Shown here: in pieces, positions 1 to 6,100 of the stretch
How the letters are laid out: the number at the start of each line of letters is the position of its first letter
Numbering within the stretch: the first letter of the stretch is position 1
From: SLFT01 sp964493075
GTDB taxonomy: Bacteria > Hydrogenedentota > Hydrogenedentia > Hydrogenedentales > CAITNO01
Length of the DNA stretch: 6,244 nucleotides
Direction: 5' to 3'
NCBI GenBank assembly: GCA_964493075.1
Contig: CAZBNU010000238.1
Coordinates: forward strand, 1 to 6,244
Translations under genes and position numbers: made by a program
The notes under the pieces: generated by a model
The model's input: the letters and a program-made list of their open reading frames with translations, nothing else
Database searches by the model: none
Told to the model about the DNA's origin: nothing

Positions 1-3000
1 GTATATCCTGGGCCACATCGCCAGGCTCGCCTTCGCCTTCAACGACTTCGCCTTCGCCTTCAACGACTTCGCCTTCGCCTTCAACGACTTCGCCTTCACC
101 TTCAACAGGTTCACCTTCGCCTTCAACGACTTCGCCTTCACCTTCAACAGGTTCACCTTCACCTTCAACGACTTCGCCTTCGCCTTCAACAAGTTCACCT
201 TCACCCTCGACGGGTTCGCCTTCACCCTCGACGGGTTCGCCTTCACCTTCAACGGGTTCGCCTTCACCTTCGACAGGTTCGCCTTCACCCTCGACAGGTT
301 CGCCTTCGCCTTCGCCTTCCACGGGACAATTATCAAGCACTGTAACGGTACGCATTACGGTGACTGCCACGTTACCTGCAGAATCCGTTGCGTTATATAC
401 CAGGTAATATTCGCCGGGCGCATCCGTCAATACTTCTCCAGTAACCACAACAGCAAGTTCACCATCACAATCATCGGCTGCGATTGCGCCCAAATCTTCA
501 AAAGCTTCGTTGCAGTTCACTTCCACCGCATCTTCCCCGTTGAGGGTGATTACTGGTACGCCCGTATCCACCACACGCACCAACCGCGCAAAGTCAACGA
601 CGAGTTCTCCCTCATCATTAAGGAAGTTGCCATTGCCGTCAATATCAAAAATCGGCGGTATACCGTCACCATCAAGTGCCGGATACATATTGCCGCTACT
701 GTCCACAGCAACATACACCAGCAGATAATCGCCGGGCATATACACAAAAGCATCATAAGCCAGCGATACCGGAACTGCCTCGTTCCAGAGGGGTTCCATA
801 TCGCCATCCAGCGCCCAGGCATAGGCCATAACGCCAGATTCCTCTTCATCCAGCATGGTTTGCACCACACCAAGATTCACATCGCAGGCATCAGCAGCCA
901 TGAACTCGGCAGGTTCTGTCATCGTCGTGCCGCATTCCAGCAACAGGAAACCATCGGTGTCCAGCTGTTCCTCGTCGAATGCACCCAGTGCCAACACCGG
1001 CGCGGACGTATCCACAACCTCGACATACACCGTTGCAACGGTGTCGTTATCGTAGTTATCCGTCACCGTATAAACCACAGTATAGTTCCCCGGCGTGTTC
1101 ACATCCACCGCATCCAGCGGCGTACCGAATTCGTCATACGCCTGTATCGCAACAGAAACTTCCGGCGGGCGCGCAGTGCAAACGCTTTCCACCGTGATAT
1201 CCGGTGTGACAAATTCATCACCACATTCCAGCGTAACGTGAATCTCGTCTGCCAAATCAGGCAACAGCGGGTTGCCAAATCCATCAAACAAATCAAGAGC
1301 GTAGTCTTCTACAAACACAACCTTGCGCTGGGCATTGGTATTGTTGTTCAAAGAATCACGGGTACTGTAAGTCAACAACCAGTTCCGCGAGATATTCGCC
1401 GTATTGTCCGCTGCAAAAGTCTTCAAGGCATCTGCAATCAGCCCATCACCCCAGACAACCGTCCGGTTGGTCAACAACGCCTCGTCATCACACGCGTCCA
1501 GGACATAAAATCCCGTCATAGGCGTAATGGCCCACCAGTCCGCAAAATACGCTTCTATTTCAGCCGCAGATGCAGTCGCAAAATCACACAGACGTATCTG
1601 GGTAACCGCCTCTTCTTCTTCGTCCGCAACCAGCGGTTGCCCTGCCTCATCCAGCAGAACAATTTCGGGCATCGCGTCTTTTACAACAATCGTACGTTTC
1701 CAAATCTGCCCCCAGCGGTCCGCCAGCCAAAGGTCAATACCCGGACGGGTATAAAGACGGCGGTATTCACCCGGCGTATTCACATCAATCGCGCCGGAAC
1801 GTTCAATCAGATGCGAAACATCGCCAAGACAGGAAGTGTAATACCTGTCCTGCTGCTCAAGCAGGTGCAAGGTCTCGAAAATACTTTCATCACCGCAGTC
1901 AATCTCAATGTACTCTTCACCAGATGTTACCCAGTTCCAAGTGTAGGTCGGCAAAACATGGCGCGATAAAAATCCCTGCCTACCTGACGAATCCCTGTTA
2001 AAGTAGTAGATACGGTAACCGAACAGTTCAAACTCAGGATAGTACCACCTCGCACTCAGAAGTTCTACTTGTGCCGCCGTCAGCTCATTGTAATAACCGG
2101 CCCACTCAAAGACTTCCGTTTCACCATTCTCGTTGGTTTCGTCATAGGGCAGGTCTGTTTCTTCCTCCCCTTCTCCTTCGCCTTCGCCCTCACTCTCCCC
2201 TTCTTCCTCGCCCTCGCCCTGTGGTGTGTCTATTTGAACCCGCACAATAACTACAAGCGTATTATCAGGATTCAACATGCCATCGCACAGGTCAAAAACA
2301 CCAATCCCAGGGTCGACATAAGGAACATCGCAAGACCAAAGCATCGCCGTATCATCATTCCACGCCGGTGAATTGTAGGCGCTAAAACTGTCCGGCAGAT
2401 CATTCAACCAGGCGGGCTGCTCGTCACTTTCCTTTAATTCCCATAGCCATTCCGGGTCTTTAAGTTCGGGGTCTACCGAGTCTTCATAACTAAACTCAAT
2501 CTCTGTAGAACCGGACCGATTGTCCTCAAGCGCCACCAGCGAAATGGCCGGTCGGGCTCTGTCAACAACCGTGACATACCGCGTCAACTGCGCCTCAATG
2601 CCACGGGAATTGGTCACCGTATAGACAACTTCGTAATTGCCGCCCAAATTGGTTTCTTCGATGGCATAAGCACCAACCGTAACAATAGACGCCGTCAAAT
2701 CACCGTCCACACTATCAAATGCTATTGCGCCGCCGTCATCATAAGGAACGCCACACTCCCAATATGTCTCATACTTCGGGATAAAAAGGCCGCTCATCGG
2801 ATCTAACTCGTACCCCAAATCATCGTACAAACGAGGCACAATTACCGGCATCGTTGCGTTGATCAAATTTAGATAGTAAGTGCAGACTGTCGAATTACTT
2901 TCACTATCTGTAATCGTTATGTCGATAGGGTACTGAGACGGCACCACGGATGCGACCACAAGTTCACCGGCAGGCGGCGACTGGGTAATGGTCAAATCGC

Positions 3001-3463
3001 CAAAAGCATCACAAGCGTCTGCAACCACTACAGTTCCCGTAAGATCGGGAACATTAAAACTTCCTATCTCATCCACCTCCACTGCAGATGATGTGGCACA
3101 CCTACTGACCACCGGAGGCAGGGAATCCACCACCTGCACATCAAGGGTCTCATCACTTGAATTACCAGCAGCATCTGTTGCAGAAAATGTGACTGTATAA
3201 GTGCCTTTTGTCGGCGCGCCTTCATCGAGACCATCCAGATCAGACACAGACACAGATACCGGCCCGTCACAGGCATCCACCCCTGATGCCTCAGGCAGGC
3301 TAACCGGCATTCCGCAATCCACAACCAGCGGATCCGGTCCCGGTATCGTAATTTCCGGCGGCGTTTCATCCGGATCACACTCTTGCGCAACTGCCGCGAA
3401 CGCAACAGTCAGCAAGCATACCAACATGACACAGCCATTAAACATACTCAGATTACGTACCAT
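1..3463 (-). CDS. Large secreted multidomain protein with HYR/DUF5011-like Ig repeats and an EG-rich repeat tail (C-terminus outside window)
   Basis: The frame is open for 1,154 codons from the ATG at 3463 to the window edge, so the C-terminus is missing. The start is supported by AAAGGA seven bases upstream. Residues 1-26 form a signal peptide (hydrophobic core, then AFAAVA before QE). Ig-like units follow at roughly 33-113, 115-201, 203-301, 735-816, 819-960 and 964-1044. They share a xxCG/DACD cysteine pattern and a PGxYxxVYxxxD strand (for example APGEYYLVYNATD), typical of HYR and DUF5011 modules. An acidic linker (416-435) divides the protein. Residues 437-735 are less recognisable but keep a VNTPGEY motif at 561. 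An EF-hand-like loop sits at 940-951, and heptapeptide EGEGEPV repeats fill 1047-1146. No catalytic domain is visible. I infer an extracellular or surface structural or adhesive protein. The tail style resembles Hydrogenedentes/Lentisphaerae proteins. Exact function is unknown. Confidence 0.9.
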   Translation of the reverse strand, partial: MVRNLSMFNGCVMLVCLLTVAFAAVAQECDPDETPPEITIPGPDPLVVDCGMPVSLPEASGVDACDGPVSVSVSDLDGLDEGAPTKGTYTVTFSATDAAGNSSDETLDVQVVDSLPPVVSRCATSSAVEVDEIGSFNVPDLTGTVVVADACDAFGDLTITQSPPAGELVVASVVPSQYPIDITITDSESNSTVCTYYLNLINATMPVIVPRLYDDLGYELDPMSGLFIPKYETYWECGVPYDDGGAIAFDSVDGDLTASIVTVGAYAIEETNLGGNYEVVYTVTNSRGIEAQLTRYVTVVDRARPAISLVALEDNRSGSTEIEFSYEDSVDPELKDPEWLWELKESDEQPAWLNDLPDSFSAYNSPAWNDDTAMLWSCDVPYVDPGIGVFDLCDGMLNPDNTLVVIVRVQIDTPQGEGEEEGESEGEGEGEGEEETDLPYDETNENGETEVFEWAGYYNELTAAQVELLSARWYYPEFELFGYRIYYFNRDSSGRQGFLSRHVLPTYTWNWVTSGEEYIEIDCGDESIFETLHLLEQQDRYYTSCLGDVSHLIERSGAIDVNTPGEYRRLYTRPGIDLWLADRWGQIWKRTIVVKDAMPEIVLLDEAGQPLVADEEEEAVTQIRLCDFATASAAEIEAYFADWWAITPMTGFYVLDACDDEALLTNRTVVWGDGLIADALKTFAADNTANISRNWLLTYSTRDSLNNNTNAQRKVVFVEDYALDLFDGFGNPLLPDLADEIHVTLECGDEFVTPDITVESVCTARPPEVSVAIQAYDEFGTPLDAVDVNTPGNYTVVYTVTDNYDNDTVATVYVEVVDTSAPVLALGAFDEEQLDTDGFLLLECGTTMTEPAEFMAADACDVNLGVVQTMLDEEESGVMAYAWALDGDMEPLWNEAVPVSLAYDAFVYMPGDYLLVYVAVDSSGNMYPALDGDGIPPIFDIDGNGNFLNDEGELVVDFARLVRVVDTGVPVITLNGEDAVEVNCNEAFEDLGAIAADDCDGELAVVVTGEVLTDAPGEYYLVYNATDSAGNVAVTVMRTVTVLDNCPVEGEGEGEPVEGEGEPVEGEGEPVEGEGEPVEGEGEPVEGEGELVEGEGEVVEGEGEPVEGEGEVVEGEGEPVEGEGEVVEGEGEVVEGEGEVVEGEGEPGDVAQDI
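26..325 (-). repeat. 21-bp tandem repeat encoding EGEGE-P/V-V heptapeptides
   Basis: Thirteen complete 21-bp units fill 26-298, followed by an expanded copy with one extra EG pair at 299-325. On the minus strand each unit codes for [P/V/L]-V-E-G-E-G-E. In protein order the first variable residue runs P in five full units, then L, V, P, V, P, V, V, V. Units at 47-67 and 68-88 are identical, as are those at 89-109 and 131-151. The 42-bp block 89-130 matches 131-172 with one difference, so two-unit blocks appear to have duplicated. The unit is a multiple of three, so copy changes keep the frame. The repeat ends in PGDVAQDI, which begins unique sequence. Confidence 0.95.
611..646 (-). other. EF-hand-like calcium-binding loop within the secreted protein
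   Basis: Residues 940-951 read DIDGNGNFLNDE. This matches the 12-residue EF-hand loop with D at 1, D at 3, N at 5, G at 6 and E at 12; F replaces the usual I/L/V at 8. It lies between two Ig-like units and is preceded by a second acidic run (LDGDG). I infer calcium binding that may rigidify the domain junction. Flanking helices typical of a full EF-hand are not evident, so a dockerin-like or isolated calcium loop is the better description. Confidence 0.55.
2159..2218 (-). repeat. Internal acidic EG-rich linker of the secreted protein
   Basis: Residues 416-435 are built only from G, E and one S, a short irregular version of the EG tail at the other end of the gene. The DNA lacks the 21-bp periodicity of the tail. 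It separates the N-terminal Ig-like block from the less recognisable middle region, so it probably acts as a flexible spacer. Confidence 0.85.
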
Positions 3464-3470
3464 GAGCCCG

Positions 3471-3476
3471 TCCTTT
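3471..3476 (-). promoter_or_regulatory. Ribosome binding site of the secreted-protein gene
   Basis: The minus strand reads AAAGGA seven bases before the ATG at 3463. This favours that ATG over the in-frame one six codons later (3445) and preserves the full signal peptide. Confidence 0.75.
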
Positions 3477-3603
3477 TACGTGTTGAGCAACGGTTGTAAA
3501 AACCACACTTTTCCACACAATAATCTTCGCTGGATACTGACAGGAATAGTTTGCACCTTTATACGTCAAACACTGACAAACAGGACAAACCCTCCATCAG
3601 TAA

Positions 3604-3623
3604 ACAATACTAACGACAATACT
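3604..3623. repeat. Direct repeat ACAATACT x2, 12-bp period, just after the predicted start site
   Basis: ACAATACT occurs at 3604-3611 and again at 3616-3623, separated by AACG. On the minus strand these lie at about +11 to +30 from the predicted transcription start, a position where a bound repressor would block the strong promoter. No protein is assigned. Chance occurrence in AT-rich DNA is possible. Confidence 0.4.
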
Positions 3624-3639
3624 ACATCATCTTGTAACC

Positions 3640-3668
3640 ATTATATATGCTTTTCGCGGGTTTGTCAA
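3640..3668 (-). promoter_or_regulatory. Perfect-consensus sigma70-type promoter for the secreted-protein gene
   Basis: The minus strand has TTGACA at 3668-3663, a 17-bp spacer, and TATAAT at 3645-3640, an exact match to the housekeeping consensus in both boxes and in spacing. Transcription should start near 3633, giving about 170 nt of leader before the ATG at 3463. Such an exact match suggests a strong promoter, which would usually need repression or serve high constitutive expression. Direct repeats near and in it may be operator sites. Confidence 0.85.
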
Positions 3669-3854
3669 CAAAAATCCGGATTTCGCGGAGCGCACAACCA
3701 TCCCCGAATTGCCCATTTACAACAAAATGCACAATTTTCGCCTCCCTGTCCACAATAAGCATCAGATACGTCTGCGTTTCCTAGGGCTGATATAAAACAC
3801 CAAGTGGCAATCCTACTCCAAAATAGTCTATCATCCGCATCCGAAACAAACACC

Positions 3855-3876
3855 GTCGCCATTCGGCGGCATTTTT
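3855..3876 (+). terminator. Terminator-like hairpin in the leader of the oxidoreductase gene
   Basis: GTCGCC (3855-3860) pairs with GGCGGC (3865-3870), including one G-U pair, around a 4-base loop ATTC, and is followed by ATTTTT. The stem is only six pairs but GC-rich. No plus-strand gene lies upstream that would need terminating, so it could act as an attenuator or a barrier to read-through. It could also be chance structure. Confidence 0.4.
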
Positions 3877-3896
3877 AAATTTACCTGAATCTCACC

Positions 3897-3902
3897 AAGG
3901 AG
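3897..3902 (+). promoter_or_regulatory. Ribosome binding site deciding the oxidoreductase start
   Basis: AAGGAG lies 8 bases before the ATG at 3911 but only 2 bases before the in-frame ATG at 3905. The normal spacing favours 3911, which shortens the protein by two residues. Confidence 0.8.
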
Positions 3903-3910
3903 AAATGAGA

Positions 3911-4978
3911 ATGACCAAAGCAAAAGGAAAACTCAAGGTTGGAATAATTGGTTCCGGCGCCATCGCCCGTGATCAGCACCTGCCCTACTGGCGGCAACTG
4001 GAGGCCGAAGGCAGGGTTGAAGTACTCGGCGTATGCGACCTGGTTAAGGAACGACGCGAAGTGGAGGCGGCAAAATGCGTTCAGGCAAAAACCTTCGCCA
4101 ACTATGACAAAATGCTTGCGGCAATTGACTTCGACATCATTGACGTGTGTACCCAGAACCGTGTCCACGCACCGGCAACCATTGCCGGATTGAAGGCAGG
4201 CGCCAATGTACTGGTCGAAAAACCGATGGCAATGAATACCAAAGAATGCGAGGCCATGATTGCCGCAGCGAAGGCAAACAAACGCAAACTGATGGTGGCG
4301 CAGCACATGCGCTTTGAACCACGCGCCGAGAAGTTGAAAGAGGTGGTCATGAGCGGCGCATTAGGACAAATATACACAGCTGAAACAAAATGGCTGCGTC
4401 GTCGCGGCATCCCCGGTTGGGGCAAATTCCACCTCAAGAAAGAATCGCTGGGCGGTCCGCTCATTGACATTGGCGTTCACATGATGGACTTATGCGTCTG
4501 GCTGATGGGCTGCCCAAAACCTGTTGCCGCATCCGGCAAGGTATACCGAATGTTCGGCGACCGTCCCGACCTGTTCAACGCCGACTGGGGCGTGCCCTAT
4601 CCCGCCAAAGAGTTCACCGTCGAAGATTACGCCACCGCATTTGTACGCTTCGAAAACAACATCACCATGCAGATGTCCGTGTCCTGGGCTGCCAATACAA
4701 ATGACGAAATCGAGAACATGTTCATCCTCGGCGACAAGGGCGGCATCGGCACCAACCCCCTTGGCTTCTTCAGCGCCGACCACTCTTCGCTCAACCACAC
4801 CTCCTGGGACTGGCTTTCCGACGAGGACGGACACCGCCGCGAAGTACGCCATTTCTGCGAATGCGTGGAGAAAGACCTGCCTGTCATGGTCAAGCCCGAA
4901 GAATCACTCCGCATCCAAAAAATCATAGACGCCATCTACCTCTCTTCGCTGAAGAACAGGGAAATTGTAATCAAGTAA
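3911..4978 (+). CDS. Gfo/Idh/MocA-family NAD(P)-dependent oxidoreductase
   Basis: The 355-residue product is the usual length for this family, which oxidises or reduces sugars, inositols and related compounds with NAD(P). Numbered from the ATG at 3911, the N-terminal Rossmann fold starts with VGIIGSGAIA (GxGxxA near 14-19). The catalytic-lysine motif EKP is at 103-105. The second domain has WLRRRGIPGWG near 161-171 and GGPLIDIGVHMMDL at 181-194, whose D186 and H190 match the conserved family active-site signature. There is no signal peptide, so the enzyme is cytoplasmic. It stands alone, divergent from the secreted-protein gene and convergent with the phosphoesterase gene, so context does not reveal the substrate. 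Family membership is secure; naming a specific substrate would be guesswork. The gene appears intact. Confidence 0.95.
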   Translation: MTKAKGKLKVGIIGSGAIARDQHLPYWRQLEAEGRVEVLGVCDLVKERREVEAAKCVQAKTFANYDKMLAAIDFDIIDVCTQNRVHAPATIAGLKAGANVLVEKPMAMNTKECEAMIAAAKANKRKLMVAQHMRFEPRAEKLKEVVMSGALGQIYTAETKWLRRRGIPGWGKFHLKKESLGGPLIDIGVHMMDLCVWLMGCPKPVAASGKVYRMFGDRPDLFNADWGVPYPAKEFTVEDYATAFVRFENNITMQMSVSWAANTNDEIENMFILGDKGGIGTNPLGFFSADHSSLNHTSWDWLSDEDGHRREVRHFCECVEKDLPVMVKPEESLRIQKIIDAIYLSSLKNREIVIK

Positions 4979-4988
4979 CCATTTGCTG

Positions 4989-5027
4989 ATTTCGGGGTGC
5001 GCAATCTGTGGTTGCGCACCCTGAAAT
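4989..5027. terminator. Hairpin between convergent genes, likely bidirectional terminator
   Basis: Arms 4989-5004 and 5012-5027 pair over 16 bases with a single G-T mismatch (a G-U pair in plus-strand RNA) and a 7-base loop. The stem begins 10 bases after the oxidoreductase stop and 37 bases past the phosphoesterase stop, a position suited to both. Neither side has a good T-run after the stem, so termination may be inefficient or the hairpin may mainly protect the 3' ends. Confidence 0.65.
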
Positions 5028-5064
5028 ATCTATAAACAGAGTACCTGCGGCCTGCAATCCACTG

Positions 5065-5967
5065 TCATTCCCCGGTGTTTCCGGCATCAAGATCAGGCGC
5101 ATACAGACGACGCACCTCGATCCCCTCTTTGCCCAATCCAATGACATGCACACCATAGTTGTCAGCCTCGCCCAGGGAAGTTGTCATATACACCGGAATA
5201 GATCGGTTCAGGTAGTCGCTCATCCAAAAGTGGCCGTGCCCCATGAAGATTGCCTTGATCTTCGGCTGGTTCCGTTTCATCATCACAAAGAATTCCGGCT
5301 CGCTTGAAGGGGTCACAATTTCGGGAACCCAAAACAGCATCCGAAAGCAGTCGCTCAACACTGGGTGGTGCATTATGATTATGGCGTTGGAAGCACTGTT
5401 TAAGGTGTTTTCAAACCAGTCCATTTGCTCGTCATCAAAAAAACGCCCGTAATTATGACCGCGATAGGTGTTAAGCAAAATAAATGTGTATCCATTAACG
5501 TCGAAAGACTGATAAGGAGGCGTACCCGCAATAGCAAGCCACATCGCCTCCATTTCCTGTTGACGTCCCGGGGGAAGCGGATCACCCGAGCTCACGCTGG
5601 TGTCTTTCCTGTAATCGTGATTTCCGAGGGCAATGGCAAACGTATCACCGCTAAATTCCAACCCTATCGCCATCAGTTCAGCAATAAAGTTCCGGTCAGG
5701 ATCCGTGGCGCGGGCAACAGCATCCCCAGAAATGATGAATGCCGCCGCCGACAAGTTGTTTGCTCTTTTTATGGCAGCGCCAAGACGCATTTTCTTGTCT
5801 GACGTTGCGCTTAAATGTGTATCGGAGGCAACAACAACCAGTGCATCCCCCTTTGGCATCCCCGTGTCTACTGAAAGGCGATTGCACCCCGAGCAGCCCC
5901 AAAACAACAATAACACAGGCAATGCAAGAACAGCGGCAAGATATTTGGTATTCAACAACCGAAACAT
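5065..5967 (-). CDS. Exported calcineurin-like metallophosphoesterase, probable lipoprotein
   Basis: The 300-residue protein carries every signature of the calcineurin-like phosphoesterase fold in order: DxH (D49, H51), GD (D82), GNHD (115-118), HH (200-201) and GHGH (243-246), which together form the two-metal centre that hydrolyses phosphoester bonds. Residues 1-24 are a hydrophobic export signal ending in LLFWGC. Cys25 could be lipidated, although F and W make the lipobox atypical, so a plain membrane anchor is an alternative. The enzyme should act outside the cytoplasmic membrane, probably in the periplasm. The substrate cannot be told from sequence. The start is supported by the signal peptide; AGGA lies 11 bases upstream, a little far. 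A strong terminator sits just upstream. The gene is intact and convergent with the oxidoreductase gene. Confidence 0.92.
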   Translation of the reverse strand: MFRLLNTKYLAAVLALPVLLLFWGCSGCNRLSVDTGMPKGDALVVVASDTHLSATSDKKMRLGAAIKRANNLSAAAFIISGDAVARATDPDRNFIAELMAIGLEFSGDTFAIALGNHDYRKDTSVSSGDPLPPGRQQEMEAMWLAIAGTPPYQSFDVNGYTFILLNTYRGHNYGRFFDDEQMDWFENTLNSASNAIIIMHHPVLSDCFRMLFWVPEIVTPSSEPEFFVMMKRNQPKIKAIFMGHGHFWMSDYLNRSIPVYMTTSLGEADNYGVHVIGLGKEGIEVRRLYAPDLDAGNTGE

Positions 5968-5986
5968 TTATTCTGTATTCCTGCAT

Positions 5987-6020
5987 AAAAAAAACGCAGC
6001 AGACCTGTCGCCGCTGCGTT
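5987..6020 (-). terminator. Intrinsic terminator directly upstream of the phosphoesterase gene
   Basis: On the minus strand AACGCAGC (6020-6013) pairs with GCTGCGTT (6000-5993) around a 12-base loop, and the second arm runs into eight consecutive T (5994-5987). This is a textbook Rho-independent terminator. It ends 19 nt before the phosphoesterase ATG. It could end an upstream minus-strand gene, or act as an attenuator for the phosphoesterase, because there is no room for a promoter between it and the start codon. Confidence 0.8.
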
Positions 6021-6050
6021 ATGCTATTCTCAAGATTAAACTACCAAAAA

Positions 6051-6094
6051 CTACCGGGCAAGTTTCAACAGATTGCCGCCACCGCTCCAGACAC
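6051..6094 (-). CDS. Possible C-terminal end of an upstream minus-strand gene (fragment)
   Basis: The terminator at 5987-6020 implies a minus-strand gene ending just to its right. One frame gives VWSGGGNLLKLAR and stops at TAG (6053-6051), 30 bases before the terminator stem, a normal distance. A second frame stays open to TAA at 6021-6019. Only about 75 bases of this gene's native context survive before the sequence changes at about 6095, so neither frame can be confirmed and the product is not recognisable. Confidence 0.25.
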
Positions 6095-6100
6095 GATCGC
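6090..6100. other. Probable chimeric junction at a GATC site
   Basis: Left of about 6094 the sequence is moderate to AT-rich and has no match to topoisomerase. From GATC at 6095-6098 onward it is an excellent ParC match at 70% GC. Recognisable ParC residues start exactly with the Asp codon inside that GATC; the preceding translated residues (HRSRH) do not resemble the expected YxxYVI segment. This suggests an artificial ligation or assembly join, and less likely a natural recombination point. Confidence 0.7.

Larger units (their letters stand above)
3464..3910. other. Divergent intergenic region (447 bp)
   Basis: This gap separates the leftward secreted-protein gene from the rightward oxidoreductase gene. 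It holds the consensus minus-strand promoter and its leader, short direct repeats around that promoter, a terminator-like hairpin, and the ribosome binding sites of both genes. For the plus strand I see only weak promoter candidates, such as TATAAA at 3791-3796 and TATCAT at 3829-3834, neither with a convincing -35. Short open frames crossing the gap lack a ribosome binding site and homology. I recognise no riboswitch or RNA gene here. Confidence 0.7.

Noticed and set aside
26..325. CRISPR array as explanation for the 21-bp repeats
   Set aside because: The units are contiguous without spacers and encode a regular acidic peptide in frame with a large gene.
860..1969. 369-codon open frame on the plus strand
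   Set aside because: It lies wholly antisense to the secreted-protein gene, has a low-complexity R/N/Q-rich translation, no ribosome binding site and no recognisable domain. The minus frame carries a signal peptide and regular Ig motifs.
3201..3758. 185-codon plus-strand open frame crossing the start of the secreted-protein gene and its promoter
   Set aside because: It is antisense to the signal-peptide region and runs over the consensus promoter; the translation is S/T/N-rich without a domain.
3881..4306. 141-codon minus-strand frame opposite the oxidoreductase gene
   Set aside because: It is a mirror frame of a well-supported Gfo/Idh/MocA gene and overlaps its ribosome binding site.
5425..5802. 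125-codon plus-strand frame within the phosphoesterase gene
   Set aside because: It is antisense to a gene with all five metallophosphoesterase motifs and has no independent support.
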